This document shows, in pieces, positions 14,303-21,195 of a stretch of DNA of 21,195 nucleotides. How positions within the stretch are numbered: the first letter of the stretch is position 1; each line of letters begins with the position of its first letter. Location: the NCBI GenBank assembly GCA_964543855.1, contig CAZJAD010000034.1, forward strand, positions 1-21,195, read 5' to 3'. The notes under the pieces were generated by a model. The model did no database searches, was not told the DNA's origin, and was given only the letters and a program-made list of their open reading frames with translations. The position numbers and the translations under genes were made by a program. This stretch comes from CAZJAD01 sp964543855 (GTDB lineage Bacteria > Electryoneota > RPQS01 > DYHQ01).

Positions 14303-15532
14303 ATGAGCTTCATCGACACATACCTCGGGGTCGTTGGGGTGCTTTCCGTGGTCTACGCGATTGTCGCCTTTCTCTTTGCCGCGGGTCTGTGGAAAACCCG
14401 AAGAGCTCTGCGAAGGGACTTCGAGCAATGGCCGTCGGTCTCGGTGGTCTTCCCCGCCAGGAATGAAGCTGGAATCCTTGAACGAACGATTCGTTCGCTT
14501 CTGGCTCAGGACTACCCGGGGGACTTCGAGATTATCGTAGTGGATGACCGCTCGACGGATTCGACTCACGCTATATTGGCTCGTTTCGCGCGCGAGTATG
14601 AACGGCTTCGTTTCCGGAGAGTCACGGATCCCAATCCTCCTTCACCCAAGAAACATGCTCTGGCCGAGGGAATTGCCATGGCCACAGGCGAGATTATCTG
14701 TACGACCGATGCCGATTGCGTCTTTCATCCGCGATGGCTTCGTGGAATGATCAGCTATTTTGACGACAGGGTCGGTGTGGTGGCAGGTCTCACGCGTTTC
14801 AAGATCGCTCAAGGTCGCGAACCGCTCTGGCAGAAAGTGCAGAATCTCGACTTCATGCTCCAGGGGTACCTCGCCGCAGGAGCGATCGGTCTCGGCGTTG
14901 CGGGCAGTTGCAACGGCTCCAATCTGGCTTACCGCCGTGTTGTCTATGACGCCATTGTAGGCTTCAGTCAATTCGCCCATCAGGTGTCCGGAGACGATGT
15001 GCTCTTTGCCCAGAAGGTCAGCCAGGCTACGGGCTGGAAAATGGTCTATGCTTCGGCACCGGAGACCATCATCGACTCTCTGCCTGTTCCGACCATCCGA
15101 GAACTCATCCAGCAACGACTGCGCTGGGCCTCCAAGGGTCTCGCGTATCGAGGCAGTATGAAGTTCCTCCTCTTCGGCCTGTACTTCTTCCATATTCTAA
15201 TCTTCGCATTTCCGCTCATTGGAGCCATGTATCCCCCGACGATTCCGCTCCTGGCGCTGGCGGCACTGTGGAAAATCTCCTGGGACTGGCATGTCATCTA
15301 CGAGGGCTGTCGAATGTTTCACCAGCGAGACAGCCTCAGGTACTTTCTTCCCTACGAGATTGCCCACACGATTCTGACGCCCGTTTTCGGCTTCGGAGGA
15401 CTCCTTCTTCCTTTCCGCTGGAAAGGAGACTGGTACCGTCAGGCTCGTTTGGGCGGCATTCATGCGCGCGAGAGAGATGCACGAGAAATCCCGCCTGCGG
15501 TTCGAAAAGCCGAGGTGGAGTATACGGATTAG
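14303..15532 (+). CDS. Membrane-bound family 2 glycosyltransferase (second of three)
   Basis: The protein has 409 residues. One N-terminal helix (about 8-29) precedes a basic segment (KTRRALRR), the GT-A domain and three or four C-terminal helices. The catalytic set is complete: PARNEAG, VVDDRSTD (80-82 are VDD), TTDADC (DAD at 136-138), SGDDVLF (GDD at 230-232) and QRLRW (271-275). This layout is typical of inner-membrane GT2 enzymes related to cellulose/chitin synthases and lipid glycosyltransferases; the QxxRW motif is common to processive and several non-processive members. It starts 1 bp after the flippase-like gene. The sugar donor and acceptor cannot be read from sequence. Confidence 0.93.
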   Translation: MSFIDTYLGVVGVLSVVYAIVAFLFAAGLWKTRRALRRDFEQWPSVSVVFPARNEAGILERTIRSLLAQDYPGDFEIIVVDDRSTDSTHAILARFAREYERLRFRRVTDPNPPSPKKHALAEGIAMATGEIICTTDADCVFHPRWLRGMISYFDDRVGVVAGLTRFKIAQGREPLWQKVQNLDFMLQGYLAAGAIGLGVAGSCNGSNLAYRRVVYDAIVGFSQFAHQVSGDDVLFAQKVSQATGWKMVYASAPETIIDSLPVPTIRELIQQRLRWASKGLAYRGSMKFLLFGLYFFHILIFAFPLIGAMYPPTIPLLALAALWKISWDWHVIYEGCRMFHQRDSLRYFLPYEIAHTILTPVFGFGGLLLPFRWKGDWYRQARLGGIHARERDAREIPPAVRKAEVEYTD

Positions 15533-15567
15533 ATTCCGTTTCGGCTTGAAAGCTGTTTCGGTCTGCG

Positions 15568-16221
15568 ATGACCCTGCACCTGTATGACAGGATCTTTCCA
15601 CGGTGGCTCTGGCGTCTCCCGAACGGGGATGGGCAGGTCGCGCTCACCTTCGACGACGGGCCTGATTCTAACACGACACCCGCCCTGTTGGAAACGCTTG
15701 CGAAGCTCGATATTAGAGCAACATTTTTCATCGTGGGTTCGAAGGTAGAGGGGAACACCGCCGTTCTCAGAAGAGCTGCCGCCGATGGCCATGTCCTGGC
15801 AAATCACGGGTATCACCATGCCAATCATGCTCTCTATTCCCGTGCTGCTCTGCGAAGTTCAATCCAGAAAACTGAAGAGGCGATGACAGCGTTGGATGTT
15901 CAGCCCCTTCGCCTTTTTCGACCGCCTTACGGGTTCTTTCGGCCAGGCACGGCTTCCGAATTGACGCGACTGGGCTACCGCGGCGTCATGTGGACAGCCC
16001 ACTTGCGCGATTGGAAACCGCAAAATCCGGCTGTACTGGAACGAAGAGCCCGCCGCTCCTTGCATGATGGTTCGATCATCTTGCTTCACGATAGCCATGC
16101 CTCCGGACCTCAGAGCTTGTCGAGAATTCTGACTCGTCTTGCTGCGGAAGTGCAAGAGCGGGGATTCCGTTTCGTCACCCTTCACAATGAGACACTCGAC
16201 CAATCTCTCTCCAATCATTAA
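15568..16221 (+). CDS. NodB-type polysaccharide deacetylase, no signal peptide
   Basis: This 217-residue carbohydrate esterase family 4 domain is nearly the whole protein. Motif 1 is TFDDGPD (D29, D30); motif 2 is NHGYHH, giving the zinc ligands H80 and H84 together with D30; motif 3 is RPPYG (118-122); RDW (147-149) and LLHDS (172-176, with H174) complete the site. Such enzymes remove N-acetyl (or formyl) groups from amino sugars with a divalent metal. The N-terminus (YDRIFPRWLWRLP) is not a signal peptide, so it probably acts in the cytoplasm on a membrane-linked precursor, as ArnD-like enzymes act on lipid-linked sugars. The start has no good Shine-Dalgarno and lies 35 bp after the preceding stop. 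Confidence 0.92.
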   Translation: MTLHLYDRIFPRWLWRLPNGDGQVALTFDDGPDSNTTPALLETLAKLDIRATFFIVGSKVEGNTAVLRRAAADGHVLANHGYHHANHALYSRAALRSSIQKTEEAMTALDVQPLRLFRPPYGFFRPGTASELTRLGYRGVMWTAHLRDWKPQNPAVLERRARRSLHDGSIILLHDSHASGPQSLSRILTRLAAEVQERGFRFVTLHNETLDQSLSNH

Positions 16222-16233
16222 TTCCCCAGGCTT

Positions 16234-17346
16234 ATGATTCCAGAGATACTCGTCACCCTTTTCGCTCTGTGCTACATGGGCATCGCCATCTGGCTTGCGG
16301 CCGGGATGCTCGGACCCTATCGGAAGCGGGAAGGATGCCCGAAGGTGAGCGTTGTCGTTCCTGCGCGTGATGAAGAAGACAACCTGCCTGCGCTGCTGGA
16401 AAGCCTCCTGCAGCTCGACTACCCCCACGAGAAACTTCAGGTTCTCATAGCAAACGACGAATCCGAAGACCGAACGCGCGAGATTGCAGAGAGTTATCGC
16501 GACCGATTCAAATGTGATTATCGAGTGATTGATGTCGTCGAGGAGGACTGTCCCAATCTCCGGGGACGCGTTCGTCCCATCGCTCAAGCTATTGACCATG
16601 CGACCGGCGACATCTTCTGCATAACAGATGCGGACTGTGTCGTTCCCCGCACCTGGGTGCGAGCCGTCGTCCGATATTTCGCCGATGGCGTCGGTCTTGT
16701 CGGAGGAATCACGCTTCCTCGCCCGGAGACTCTTCGAGGAAATCCGATTGCTGTCATCGAGACGCTCGATTGGGCCTTTCTTCTGGGAGCCAGCGCCACA
16801 CTTTCCGGGCGGGGCCATTCCCAGGCCATTATCGGCAACAACCTCTCTCTTTCGCGGGAAGCCTATGAAGCAGCCGGTACCTACCGGGACATTCCGTTTT
16901 CAATCACGGAAGACCTCGCGCTGATGCACGCCGTTCAGGAAACCGGGCGTTTTCGTGCGATTCTGCCGGCCGACTCGGAGACCCTGATGCGAACCCGCCC
17001 GATCCCTTCACTTCCCGCACTAATCTCACAGCGACGCCGCTGGTTGAAAGGTGGCGCCAAGATTAAGGGATTTGGGTTCTTCGTCCTCGCTTACGGATTC
17101 CTCGCGCATTTGCTCTGGCCTCTCTGGTTCTTGCTCTTCGGCCTCTACGGGTTTTTCTGGCTTGCTGTACTGCTCGTGGGGGATGGCGCTGTCATCTACC
17201 GCGCACTCAAGCTGGCCGGACAGCGTCACTTAATCGTGCTTCTGCCTTTTTATCCTATATACGCATTCACCTATCCCGTAATCCTCGTCATAACCTACTT
17301 CTTCACGCGGCGGATCAAATGGAAAGGGCGGCTGTACGGCAAATAG
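16234..17346 (+). CDS. Membrane-bound family 2 glycosyltransferase (third of three)
   Basis: The protein has 370 residues. It has an N-terminal helix (about 4-25), a GT-A domain and three C-terminal helices ending in a basic tail (RRIKWKGRLYGK). Its motifs are PARDEEDN, ANDESEDRT (the usual VDD replaced by AND at 73-75), ITDADC (DAD at 132-134), ITEDLAL (TED at 225-227) and QRRRW (266-270). All catalytic positions are therefore present, with a variant first acidic motif. It differs clearly from the two earlier enzymes, so it probably adds a different sugar or link. It follows the deacetylase by 12 bp and is the last gene before the terminator. Confidence 0.93.
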   Translation: MIPEILVTLFALCYMGIAIWLAAGMLGPYRKREGCPKVSVVVPARDEEDNLPALLESLLQLDYPHEKLQVLIANDESEDRTREIAESYRDRFKCDYRVIDVVEEDCPNLRGRVRPIAQAIDHATGDIFCITDADCVVPRTWVRAVVRYFADGVGLVGGITLPRPETLRGNPIAVIETLDWAFLLGASATLSGRGHSQAIIGNNLSLSREAYEAAGTYRDIPFSITEDLALMHAVQETGRFRAILPADSETLMRTRPIPSLPALISQRRRWLKGGAKIKGFGFFVLAYGFLAHLLWPLWFLLFGLYGFFWLAVLLVGDGAVIYRALKLAGQRHLIVLLPFYPIYAFTYPVILVITYFFTRRIKWKGRLYGK

Positions 17347-17364
17347 AGCGCGAGCCCAAAGAAA

Positions 17365-17397
17365 AAGCCGCGCGGCAATTGGTCTGCCACGCGGCTT
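17365..17397. terminator. Bidirectional Rho-independent terminator
   Basis: A hairpin with AAGCCGCG/CGCGGCTT and GGCA/TGCC arms, one C-A mismatch and a 7-nt loop (12 pairs in all) lies between two convergent genes. Read on the minus strand the stem runs into TTTTTCTTT, a strong tract that would end the lipoprotein transcript. Read on the plus strand the tail (CTCATTTG) is weaker, but the site also lies 18 bp after the last glycosyltransferase stop. Confidence 0.85.
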
Positions 17398-17424
17398 CTC
17401 ATTTGTTCGCAGATGAATCCAGTC

Positions 17425-17859
17425 CTACGGATTCTCGACGACCCAAATCGTCACCGTGTCTCTTGCCAGAAGCTCGTCTCCCGAATCATAGGCCTCGCCA
17501 TACACTGTGGCCGCTCCCGCAGCGTCGCGGCTGATAAATGTCGCCATTGGCCATGTGCCCCAAGGCACATCCGGGTCATCGATAATGGTGACGATGGATG
17601 GAACGGGATCGCCGAGCGTCGGCACAAATGTCACAGTAATCCCGCCTCGCGCTTCTCCTCCCTGCCGTACGACAACGAAGATCGTATCATTGACCCCGAC
17701 GCCAACCGTATCGGGATGAGGGTCCATTTCGAGCGTCCAGATCCCCGAACCATCTTCTCCCGTCAAGCCTTTACTGCGGTGACAGCTCGTCACGCAGAGA
17801 GCCAGAACGACAAGAACGAGCAGACAGGAAGCGATACGAGATGATGCCGTCATGACCAT
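17425..17859 (-). CDS. Small lipoprotein with probable Ig-like domain
   Basis: The protein has about 144 residues from the ATG at 17859, chosen because GAGG lies 6 nt upstream; an earlier in-frame ATG at 17907 would overlap the preceding gene and spoil the signal peptide. The N-terminus has a polar head, the hydrophobic core CLLVLVVLALCV and the lipobox VTSC, so it should be lipidated and exported. The mature part is rich in Val, Thr, Gly and Asp with alternating strands (GVGVNDTIFVVVRQGGEARG, then SRDAAGAATVYGEA), resembling invasin/Big-type bacterial Ig-like folds; this is a pattern judgement. No function is recognised. It follows the receiver gene by 28 bp, and the strong terminator lies 27 bp beyond its stop. 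Confidence 0.75.
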   Translation of the reverse strand: MVMTASSRIASCLLVLVVLALCVTSCHRSKGLTGEDGSGIWTLEMDPHPDTVGVGVNDTIFVVVRQGGEARGGITVTFVPTLGDPVPSIVTIIDDPDVPWGTWPMATFISRDAAGAATVYGEAYDSGDELLARDTVTIWVVENP

Positions 17860-17887
17860 GAAACGCCTCAGGGCTGTACAAACGCCC

Positions 17888-18355
17888 TCACTTAAGAATC
17901 CATGCAAGAATGACCCCCAGAACCAGCCACACGGGGATTGAAATCAGCAGTGCGATGTTCATCCCACGGACGGTGGCCATGGACCGTTTCATCTCCAGCG
18001 TTCCCAGCGCACGATTCAGGACTCCCGCCAACTGGTCCATTTCGACCGGCTTCATTAGATAGTCGTAAGCGCCCTGCTTCATGGCACGCACAGCCGTTTC
18101 GATGGTCGGATATCCTGTAATCATGATGAAAAGCGTATCCGGTCTCACCATCTTCATCTCTTTCAGGAGTTCCAGTCCGTCCTTCTCCGGCATCATCAGG
18201 TCACTGATAACACAATCGACTTTTTCCGAGAGATAGACCCTCATTCCCTCGTCAGCCCCACTCGCCTCGAGAACCGTGTGACCCTTGGCCTCAACGAGTT
18301 CGCGCAATATCTCACGGTAGTCAGGATCGTCGTCAATAACAAGAATGCCGGCCAT
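17888..18355 (-). CDS. CheY-like receiver protein with C-terminal membrane tail
   Basis: The protein has 155 residues. The first ~120 form a complete receiver domain: acidic pocket D8-D9-D10, phospho-acceptor D52 in ISDLMMPEKDG, T80 in MITGYP and K102 in MKPVE. In place of a DNA-binding or enzymatic output, a short basic linker (EMKRSMATVRG) leads to a 20-residue hydrophobic helix (about 134-153) ending in a single Lys, so the protein should be a tail-anchored inner-membrane receiver with its REC domain in the cytoplasm. The ATG has AGGAGG 4 nt upstream, and the stop of the peptidase gene (TAG) lies within that site. No histidine kinase is nearby. Its output is unknown; it may recruit or shield a membrane partner. 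Confidence 0.88.
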   Translation of the reverse strand: MAGILVIDDDPDYREILRELVEAKGHTVLEASGADEGMRVYLSEKVDCVISDLMMPEKDGLELLKEMKMVRPDTLFIMITGYPTIETAVRAMKQGAYDYLMKPVEMDQLAGVLNRALGTLEMKRSMATVRGMNIALLISIPVWLVLGVILAWILK

Positions 18356-18363
18356 ATCGCCTC

Positions 18364-20955
18364 CTATTCAACGACCACTTCAACCCACTGACTTCCCTGA
18401 AGCAATTCGCGTGCCGCATGCGCCACTCGTTCCGGGTCTGGGTCTATCTGAGGCAGCGGTGCGAACGGATCTTCGCCCTTGAAAGCAGCATAGCCCAACT
18501 GAAAGGCCTGCTGGTCACGGGCCATACGCCGGATCAACTGGAACCCACGCTGAGAGGCCTGCACCTTCTCCAGTTCCGACCTATCCAGCGGCTCGTGTTG
18601 AAGCTTCGTTGCCCACTCCCTCATTGCCACGATGGCCTCTTGGATATTCTCAGCACGCGTCCCAATTCGAAGCGTCAACCATCCCCATCCGTCATTCTGT
18701 ACAAACTGAGCTCCGACCGAATAGGCCAGCCCGCGGGTCTCTCTCAAGTCATGCTGAAGGTTGTCTGAGAGAAGACCTGTCCAAAGCTGCATCAAAAGGG
18801 CCTGCTCATCCGAGATGTGCGGCAGAAGAGCGCTGAGTCGCACCTCCGCCTGCCGAGCTCCAATTGTCAGCCGGATGTTGGAGTCGGACGGGGCAGTCGG
18901 CGTCGGGGTACTTGGCAACGGCTCGCCGGCTTGCCATCGTCCGAAAATATCTTCCACCATGGCTACAGTTGCATCGGCAGGATGGCTGGTCACGATACTC
19001 AGAATCAGATGATTCGGACGGAAGTAGTCTCTGCGGAGCCTTTTCATGTCGTAGGGATCGGGGGCGGAAATTGTGGCCGTGTGTCCGCTGACCATCGCGG
19101 CAAACGGATGAGCGCCGAGAAGAGCCTTTCGCACGGCAACACCTGCCTGGTCTCGCGGAGAGCGCTCCTCTTTCTGGATGAGGCCGTACATCTCGCTGCG
19201 CACCGTTTCCAGGTCCGCCGCAGCAATCGTGTCACTCGTGAGCAGCTCATAGACAAGGCTCAGACCGGCTTGCTGCGACACAGCAGGTCCATTGATTCGA
19301 ATGAATGAAAAACCGGGCTCGGTGTAGTAATCGTCGAAGGGGATAAACGGACTGTCTACGATTTTCCATCGCAGGCGAAGTGTATCAAGCTTTTTCTGCA
19401 GTTCTGCCTTGCTCAGATTAGGAGGGACTCCATACTCCAGGAGCCGATGCGCCATGTCTACCCAGCCCATACGCTCCGGGCCCTCAAAGGCGCTCCGCCC
19501 CTGAAAGAGAAAATGGGCGGCAAAAACGGGCGAGGACGACTCCGATTTGACGATCACTCGCAATCCATTCGTGAGCGTCGTGTCGATCTCCTTATGCCTC
19601 ACAAAAGACTCTTCTCGCTGTTTCGGCAAGGGAGAGAACAACGCCACCAGTGGAGTCGATTCTGAAACCGTCTTCATTATGCCTGGACTGCCGACTCGCG
19701 CTGACTCCAGCAGATCTCGAAAAGCAACCATTTCGCGCATTCTACGGAGCAGTGCGCGACACCCGCCCCGCGCCATATCGGCTGCGTGAATCATTCCGAA
19801 ATGGTGGAAACGCTGGCTGAAGTATATCTCGTCGTCCACCGCCGAACCAGCTTTTCTTTGCCAGAGTGACAGCGACGCTGACGGAGGATCAAGAGTCGTG
19901 ATTCGCGAGTGAACGAAATCGAGGATATTCTCCGGTGACGCTTCGGGAGTAAGTCCTATCTGCAGGACGAGTTGCGTGCCACTGCGTGTCACATCCCAGA
20001 ACCATGACAAATCCAGAATCTCTCCCGGAAATTGCCCCCGCACAGCATCCCCGACAACAACACCAAGAACATCGGGAAGCAGCACCTCCATCGCCTCCAA
20101 GTCTCCCCCACTTCTCAGCATATTCCACGGAAAGGCAAGCCAGAGATAGACACCATTACCGACCATCTTGACCGGTCGCCAGCCTGGCGCAGCAAGTGAA
20201 GCTGGCCGTTCGTGGGGAACCAGCGCTCCCGGTTTCGCCTTTCCATAAGTTGCCTCGACAAGTCTCATCATCTCATCTGGCTCAAAATCCCCCATCACCA
20301 GAAGGCACATGTTGTCCGGCGTGTAGTGATGCGTGTAGTAACTCCACAGCTTCTCTCGCTCCATCGCTTCGATACTTTCCAGAGTGCCCAGTACGGGATA
20401 AGCGTATGGCGTCCCTTCCCAGCGAAGACGATCGAAGCCAAGGTTGGCCAGATACTCTGGATTGTTGGAGATGTTCTGACCAAGCTCCTCGATGATGATG
20501 CCTCTCTCTTTCTCGATCTGCTCAGGCGCAAGTACGGAATGAAAGAGCATGTCGGTCTGAAGTTCGATCCCTTCGGCGAATTTCTCCTTCTCCACCAGAA
20601 TCATGAATGCCGCGTGATCCTTTGCAGTCTGAGCGTTGTTGTAGCCGCCCAGACGATCAAAAGCTTCCTCGATGTCCTGCTGACTCCGGGTTTCAGTGCC
20701 GTCAAAGAGCAGGTGTTCGAGGAAATGGGACGCTCCGTTAATGTCCGGCATCTCGTAACTCGAACCGGCACGAATCACTGCTGTCGCGGCGATCATAGGA
20801 ACGGTGTGGTTCTCAACGAGCAGGACTTCGAGCCCATTCTCCAGATAAAACAGGTGGGGCGTCCCTATCGGAAAGTCATCGGATGCAACGAGAGTGGAGA
20901 AGGCAATGAGCGCGCAAAGCGCAACCCAAATCCATCTCCCGCGCGCGACTCTCAT
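18364..20955 (-). CDS. Periplasmic M16-family zinc metallopeptidase (two-domain, insulinase/pitrilysin type)
   Basis: The protein has 863 residues from the ATG at 20955. This start gives a clean signal peptide (MRVARGRWIWVALCALIAFS, then TLVAS before D26). An earlier ATG at 21006 would overlap the upstream gene by 20 bp and bury the signal; neither start has a strong Shine-Dalgarno. The N-terminal half carries the inverted zinc motif HFLEH (H77, E80, H81) and the downstream glutamate in KERGIIIEEL (E156/E157). The second half, from about residue 460, repeats the fold (TNGLRVIVKSE...) without HxxEH, as in M16 enzymes that form a clam-shaped chamber. It should degrade small peptides in the periplasm. 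Its stop lies 8 bp before the receiver gene. Confidence 0.92.
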   Translation of the reverse strand: MRVARGRWIWVALCALIAFSTLVASDDFPIGTPHLFYLENGLEVLLVENHTVPMIAATAVIRAGSSYEMPDINGASHFLEHLLFDGTETRSQQDIEEAFDRLGGYNNAQTAKDHAAFMILVEKEKFAEGIELQTDMLFHSVLAPEQIEKERGIIIEELGQNISNNPEYLANLGFDRLRWEGTPYAYPVLGTLESIEAMEREKLWSYYTHHYTPDNMCLLVMGDFEPDEMMRLVEATYGKAKPGALVPHERPASLAAPGWRPVKMVGNGVYLWLAFPWNMLRSGGDLEAMEVLLPDVLGVVVGDAVRGQFPGEILDLSWFWDVTRSGTQLVLQIGLTPEASPENILDFVHSRITTLDPPSASLSLWQRKAGSAVDDEIYFSQRFHHFGMIHAADMARGGCRALLRRMREMVAFRDLLESARVGSPGIMKTVSESTPLVALFSPLPKQREESFVRHKEIDTTLTNGLRVIVKSESSSPVFAAHFLFQGRSAFEGPERMGWVDMAHRLLEYGVPPNLSKAELQKKLDTLRLRWKIVDSPFIPFDDYYTEPGFSFIRINGPAVSQQAGLSLVYELLTSDTIAAADLETVRSEMYGLIQKEERSPRDQAGVAVRKALLGAHPFAAMVSGHTATISAPDPYDMKRLRRDYFRPNHLILSIVTSHPADATVAMVEDIFGRWQAGEPLPSTPTPTAPSDSNIRLTIGARQAEVRLSALLPHISDEQALLMQLWTGLLSDNLQHDLRETRGLAYSVGAQFVQNDGWGWLTLRIGTRAENIQEAIVAMREWATKLQHEPLDRSELEKVQASQRGFQLIRRMARDQQAFQLGYAAFKGEDPFAPLPQIDPDPERVAHAARELLQGSQWVEVVVE

Positions 20956-20986
20956 TCGCTGATGAAAATCAAAGAAGCAGTTGCAA

Positions 20987-21195
20987 TTAGAGTGGGATGT
21001 TTCCATGTTTCTTTTTCGGATTCTTGTCGATTTTAGTTTCTAACATCTCCAAGCCGTCAATGAGGCGTGACCGCGTTGCCCCCGGCTCAACAACTTCATC
21101 GATGTAGCCGCGTGCAGCAGCTACATAAGGATTCGCGAACTTGTCCGTATACTCAACGCTTCTCTCCTCCGCCAGCTTCTCAGGAGCCCGATGGC
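20987..21195 (-). CDS. Acyl-CoA (propionyl/methylmalonyl-CoA) carboxylase carboxyltransferase subunit, C-terminal fragment
   Basis: The frame enters from the right edge and ends at TAA 20989-20987, giving 68 residues. The segment YTDKFANPYVAAARGYIDEV followed by VEPGATRSRL and the terminal KKKHGNIPL is the diagnostic C-terminus of PccB/MmdA-type carboxyltransferases. Family knowledge: these move the carboxyl group between biotin and propionyl-CoA or methylmalonyl-CoA. The gene is on the same strand as the peptidase, whose chosen start lies 31 bp downstream. Whether it works with the AccB/AccC of this window, with a dedicated biotin subunit, or in a sodium-pumping decarboxylase cannot be told from the fragment. 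Confidence 0.9.
   Translation of the reverse strand, partial: HRAPEKLAEERSVEYTDKFANPYVAAARGYIDEVVEPGATRSRLIDGLEMLETKIDKNPKKKHGNIPL

Noticed and set aside
15859..16818. A 319-codon open frame on the minus strand
   Set aside because: It is antisense to the deacetylase and the third glycosyltransferase, both with full catalytic motifs.
17425..17907. Longer form of the lipoprotein starting at ATG 17907
   Set aside because: It would overlap the receiver gene and put 16 residues before the signal peptide. The ATG at 17859 has a GAGG site and a proper lipoprotein signal.

Overview
The window is a draft-quality bacterial scaffold carrying two runs of exactly 100 N (1702-1801 and 2929-3028). The genome is from a diderm bacterium: there is an OmpA-type peptidoglycan-binding protein, a lipoprotein with a lipobox, and a secreted M16 peptidase. 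By eye the DNA is moderately GC-rich, with Shine-Dalgarno sites at many starts. The style of the polysaccharide deacetylase, the VorB-type 2-oxoacid oxidoreductase and the efp/accB/accC neighbourhood resemble the Bacteroidota/Chlorobi/candidate-phylum (FCB-like) part of the tree. That placement is inference and I cannot fix a phylum. No tRNA, rRNA, CRISPR array, insertion sequence or phage gene was seen.

Left block (1 to about 11930, all minus strand; read from high to low coordinates): a LarA-family nickel-pincer racemase homologue; ligA; efp; an inner-membrane OmpA-domain protein; accB; accC; gcvH; a POT/PTR2 proton-coupled peptide transporter whose 3' end is lost in a gap; then a four-subunit 2-oxoacid:ferredoxin oxidoreductase (ferredoxin, alpha/VorB, TPP beta, gamma). 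The last of these overlaps by 4 bp the start of a NuoE-like [2Fe-2S] subunit running off the left edge. The themes are fatty-acid precursor supply (AccB/AccC), one-carbon metabolism (GcvH), translation (EF-P) and ferredoxin-linked oxidation of 2-oxoacids, probably from amino acids or peptides brought in by the transporter.

Centre (about 11930-17346, plus strand): a compact five-gene envelope-glycan cluster, GT2 - flippase-like membrane protein - GT2 - NodB-type deacetylase - GT2. It is transcribed divergently from larA across a short region with back-to-back promoter-like elements. The genes overlap or lie 1 to 35 bp apart, so they probably make, N-deacetylate and translocate one lipid-linked or membrane glycan. 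A bidirectional terminator hairpin at 17365-17397 closes this block.

Right block (17425-21195, minus strand): the end of an acyl-CoA (propionyl/methylmalonyl-CoA) carboxylase carboxyltransferase gene, a two-domain periplasmic M16 peptidase, a CheY-like receiver with a C-terminal membrane tail, and a small lipoprotein with a probable Ig-like fold.

The points most worth a second look are the five-gene glycan cluster, the tail-anchored receiver protein, the oxidoreductase coupled to a NuoE subunit, the OmpA-domain gene inserted between efp and accB, and the divergent larA/glycosyltransferase promoter region. That region predicts a leaderless larA mRNA and a CTG start on the other side.
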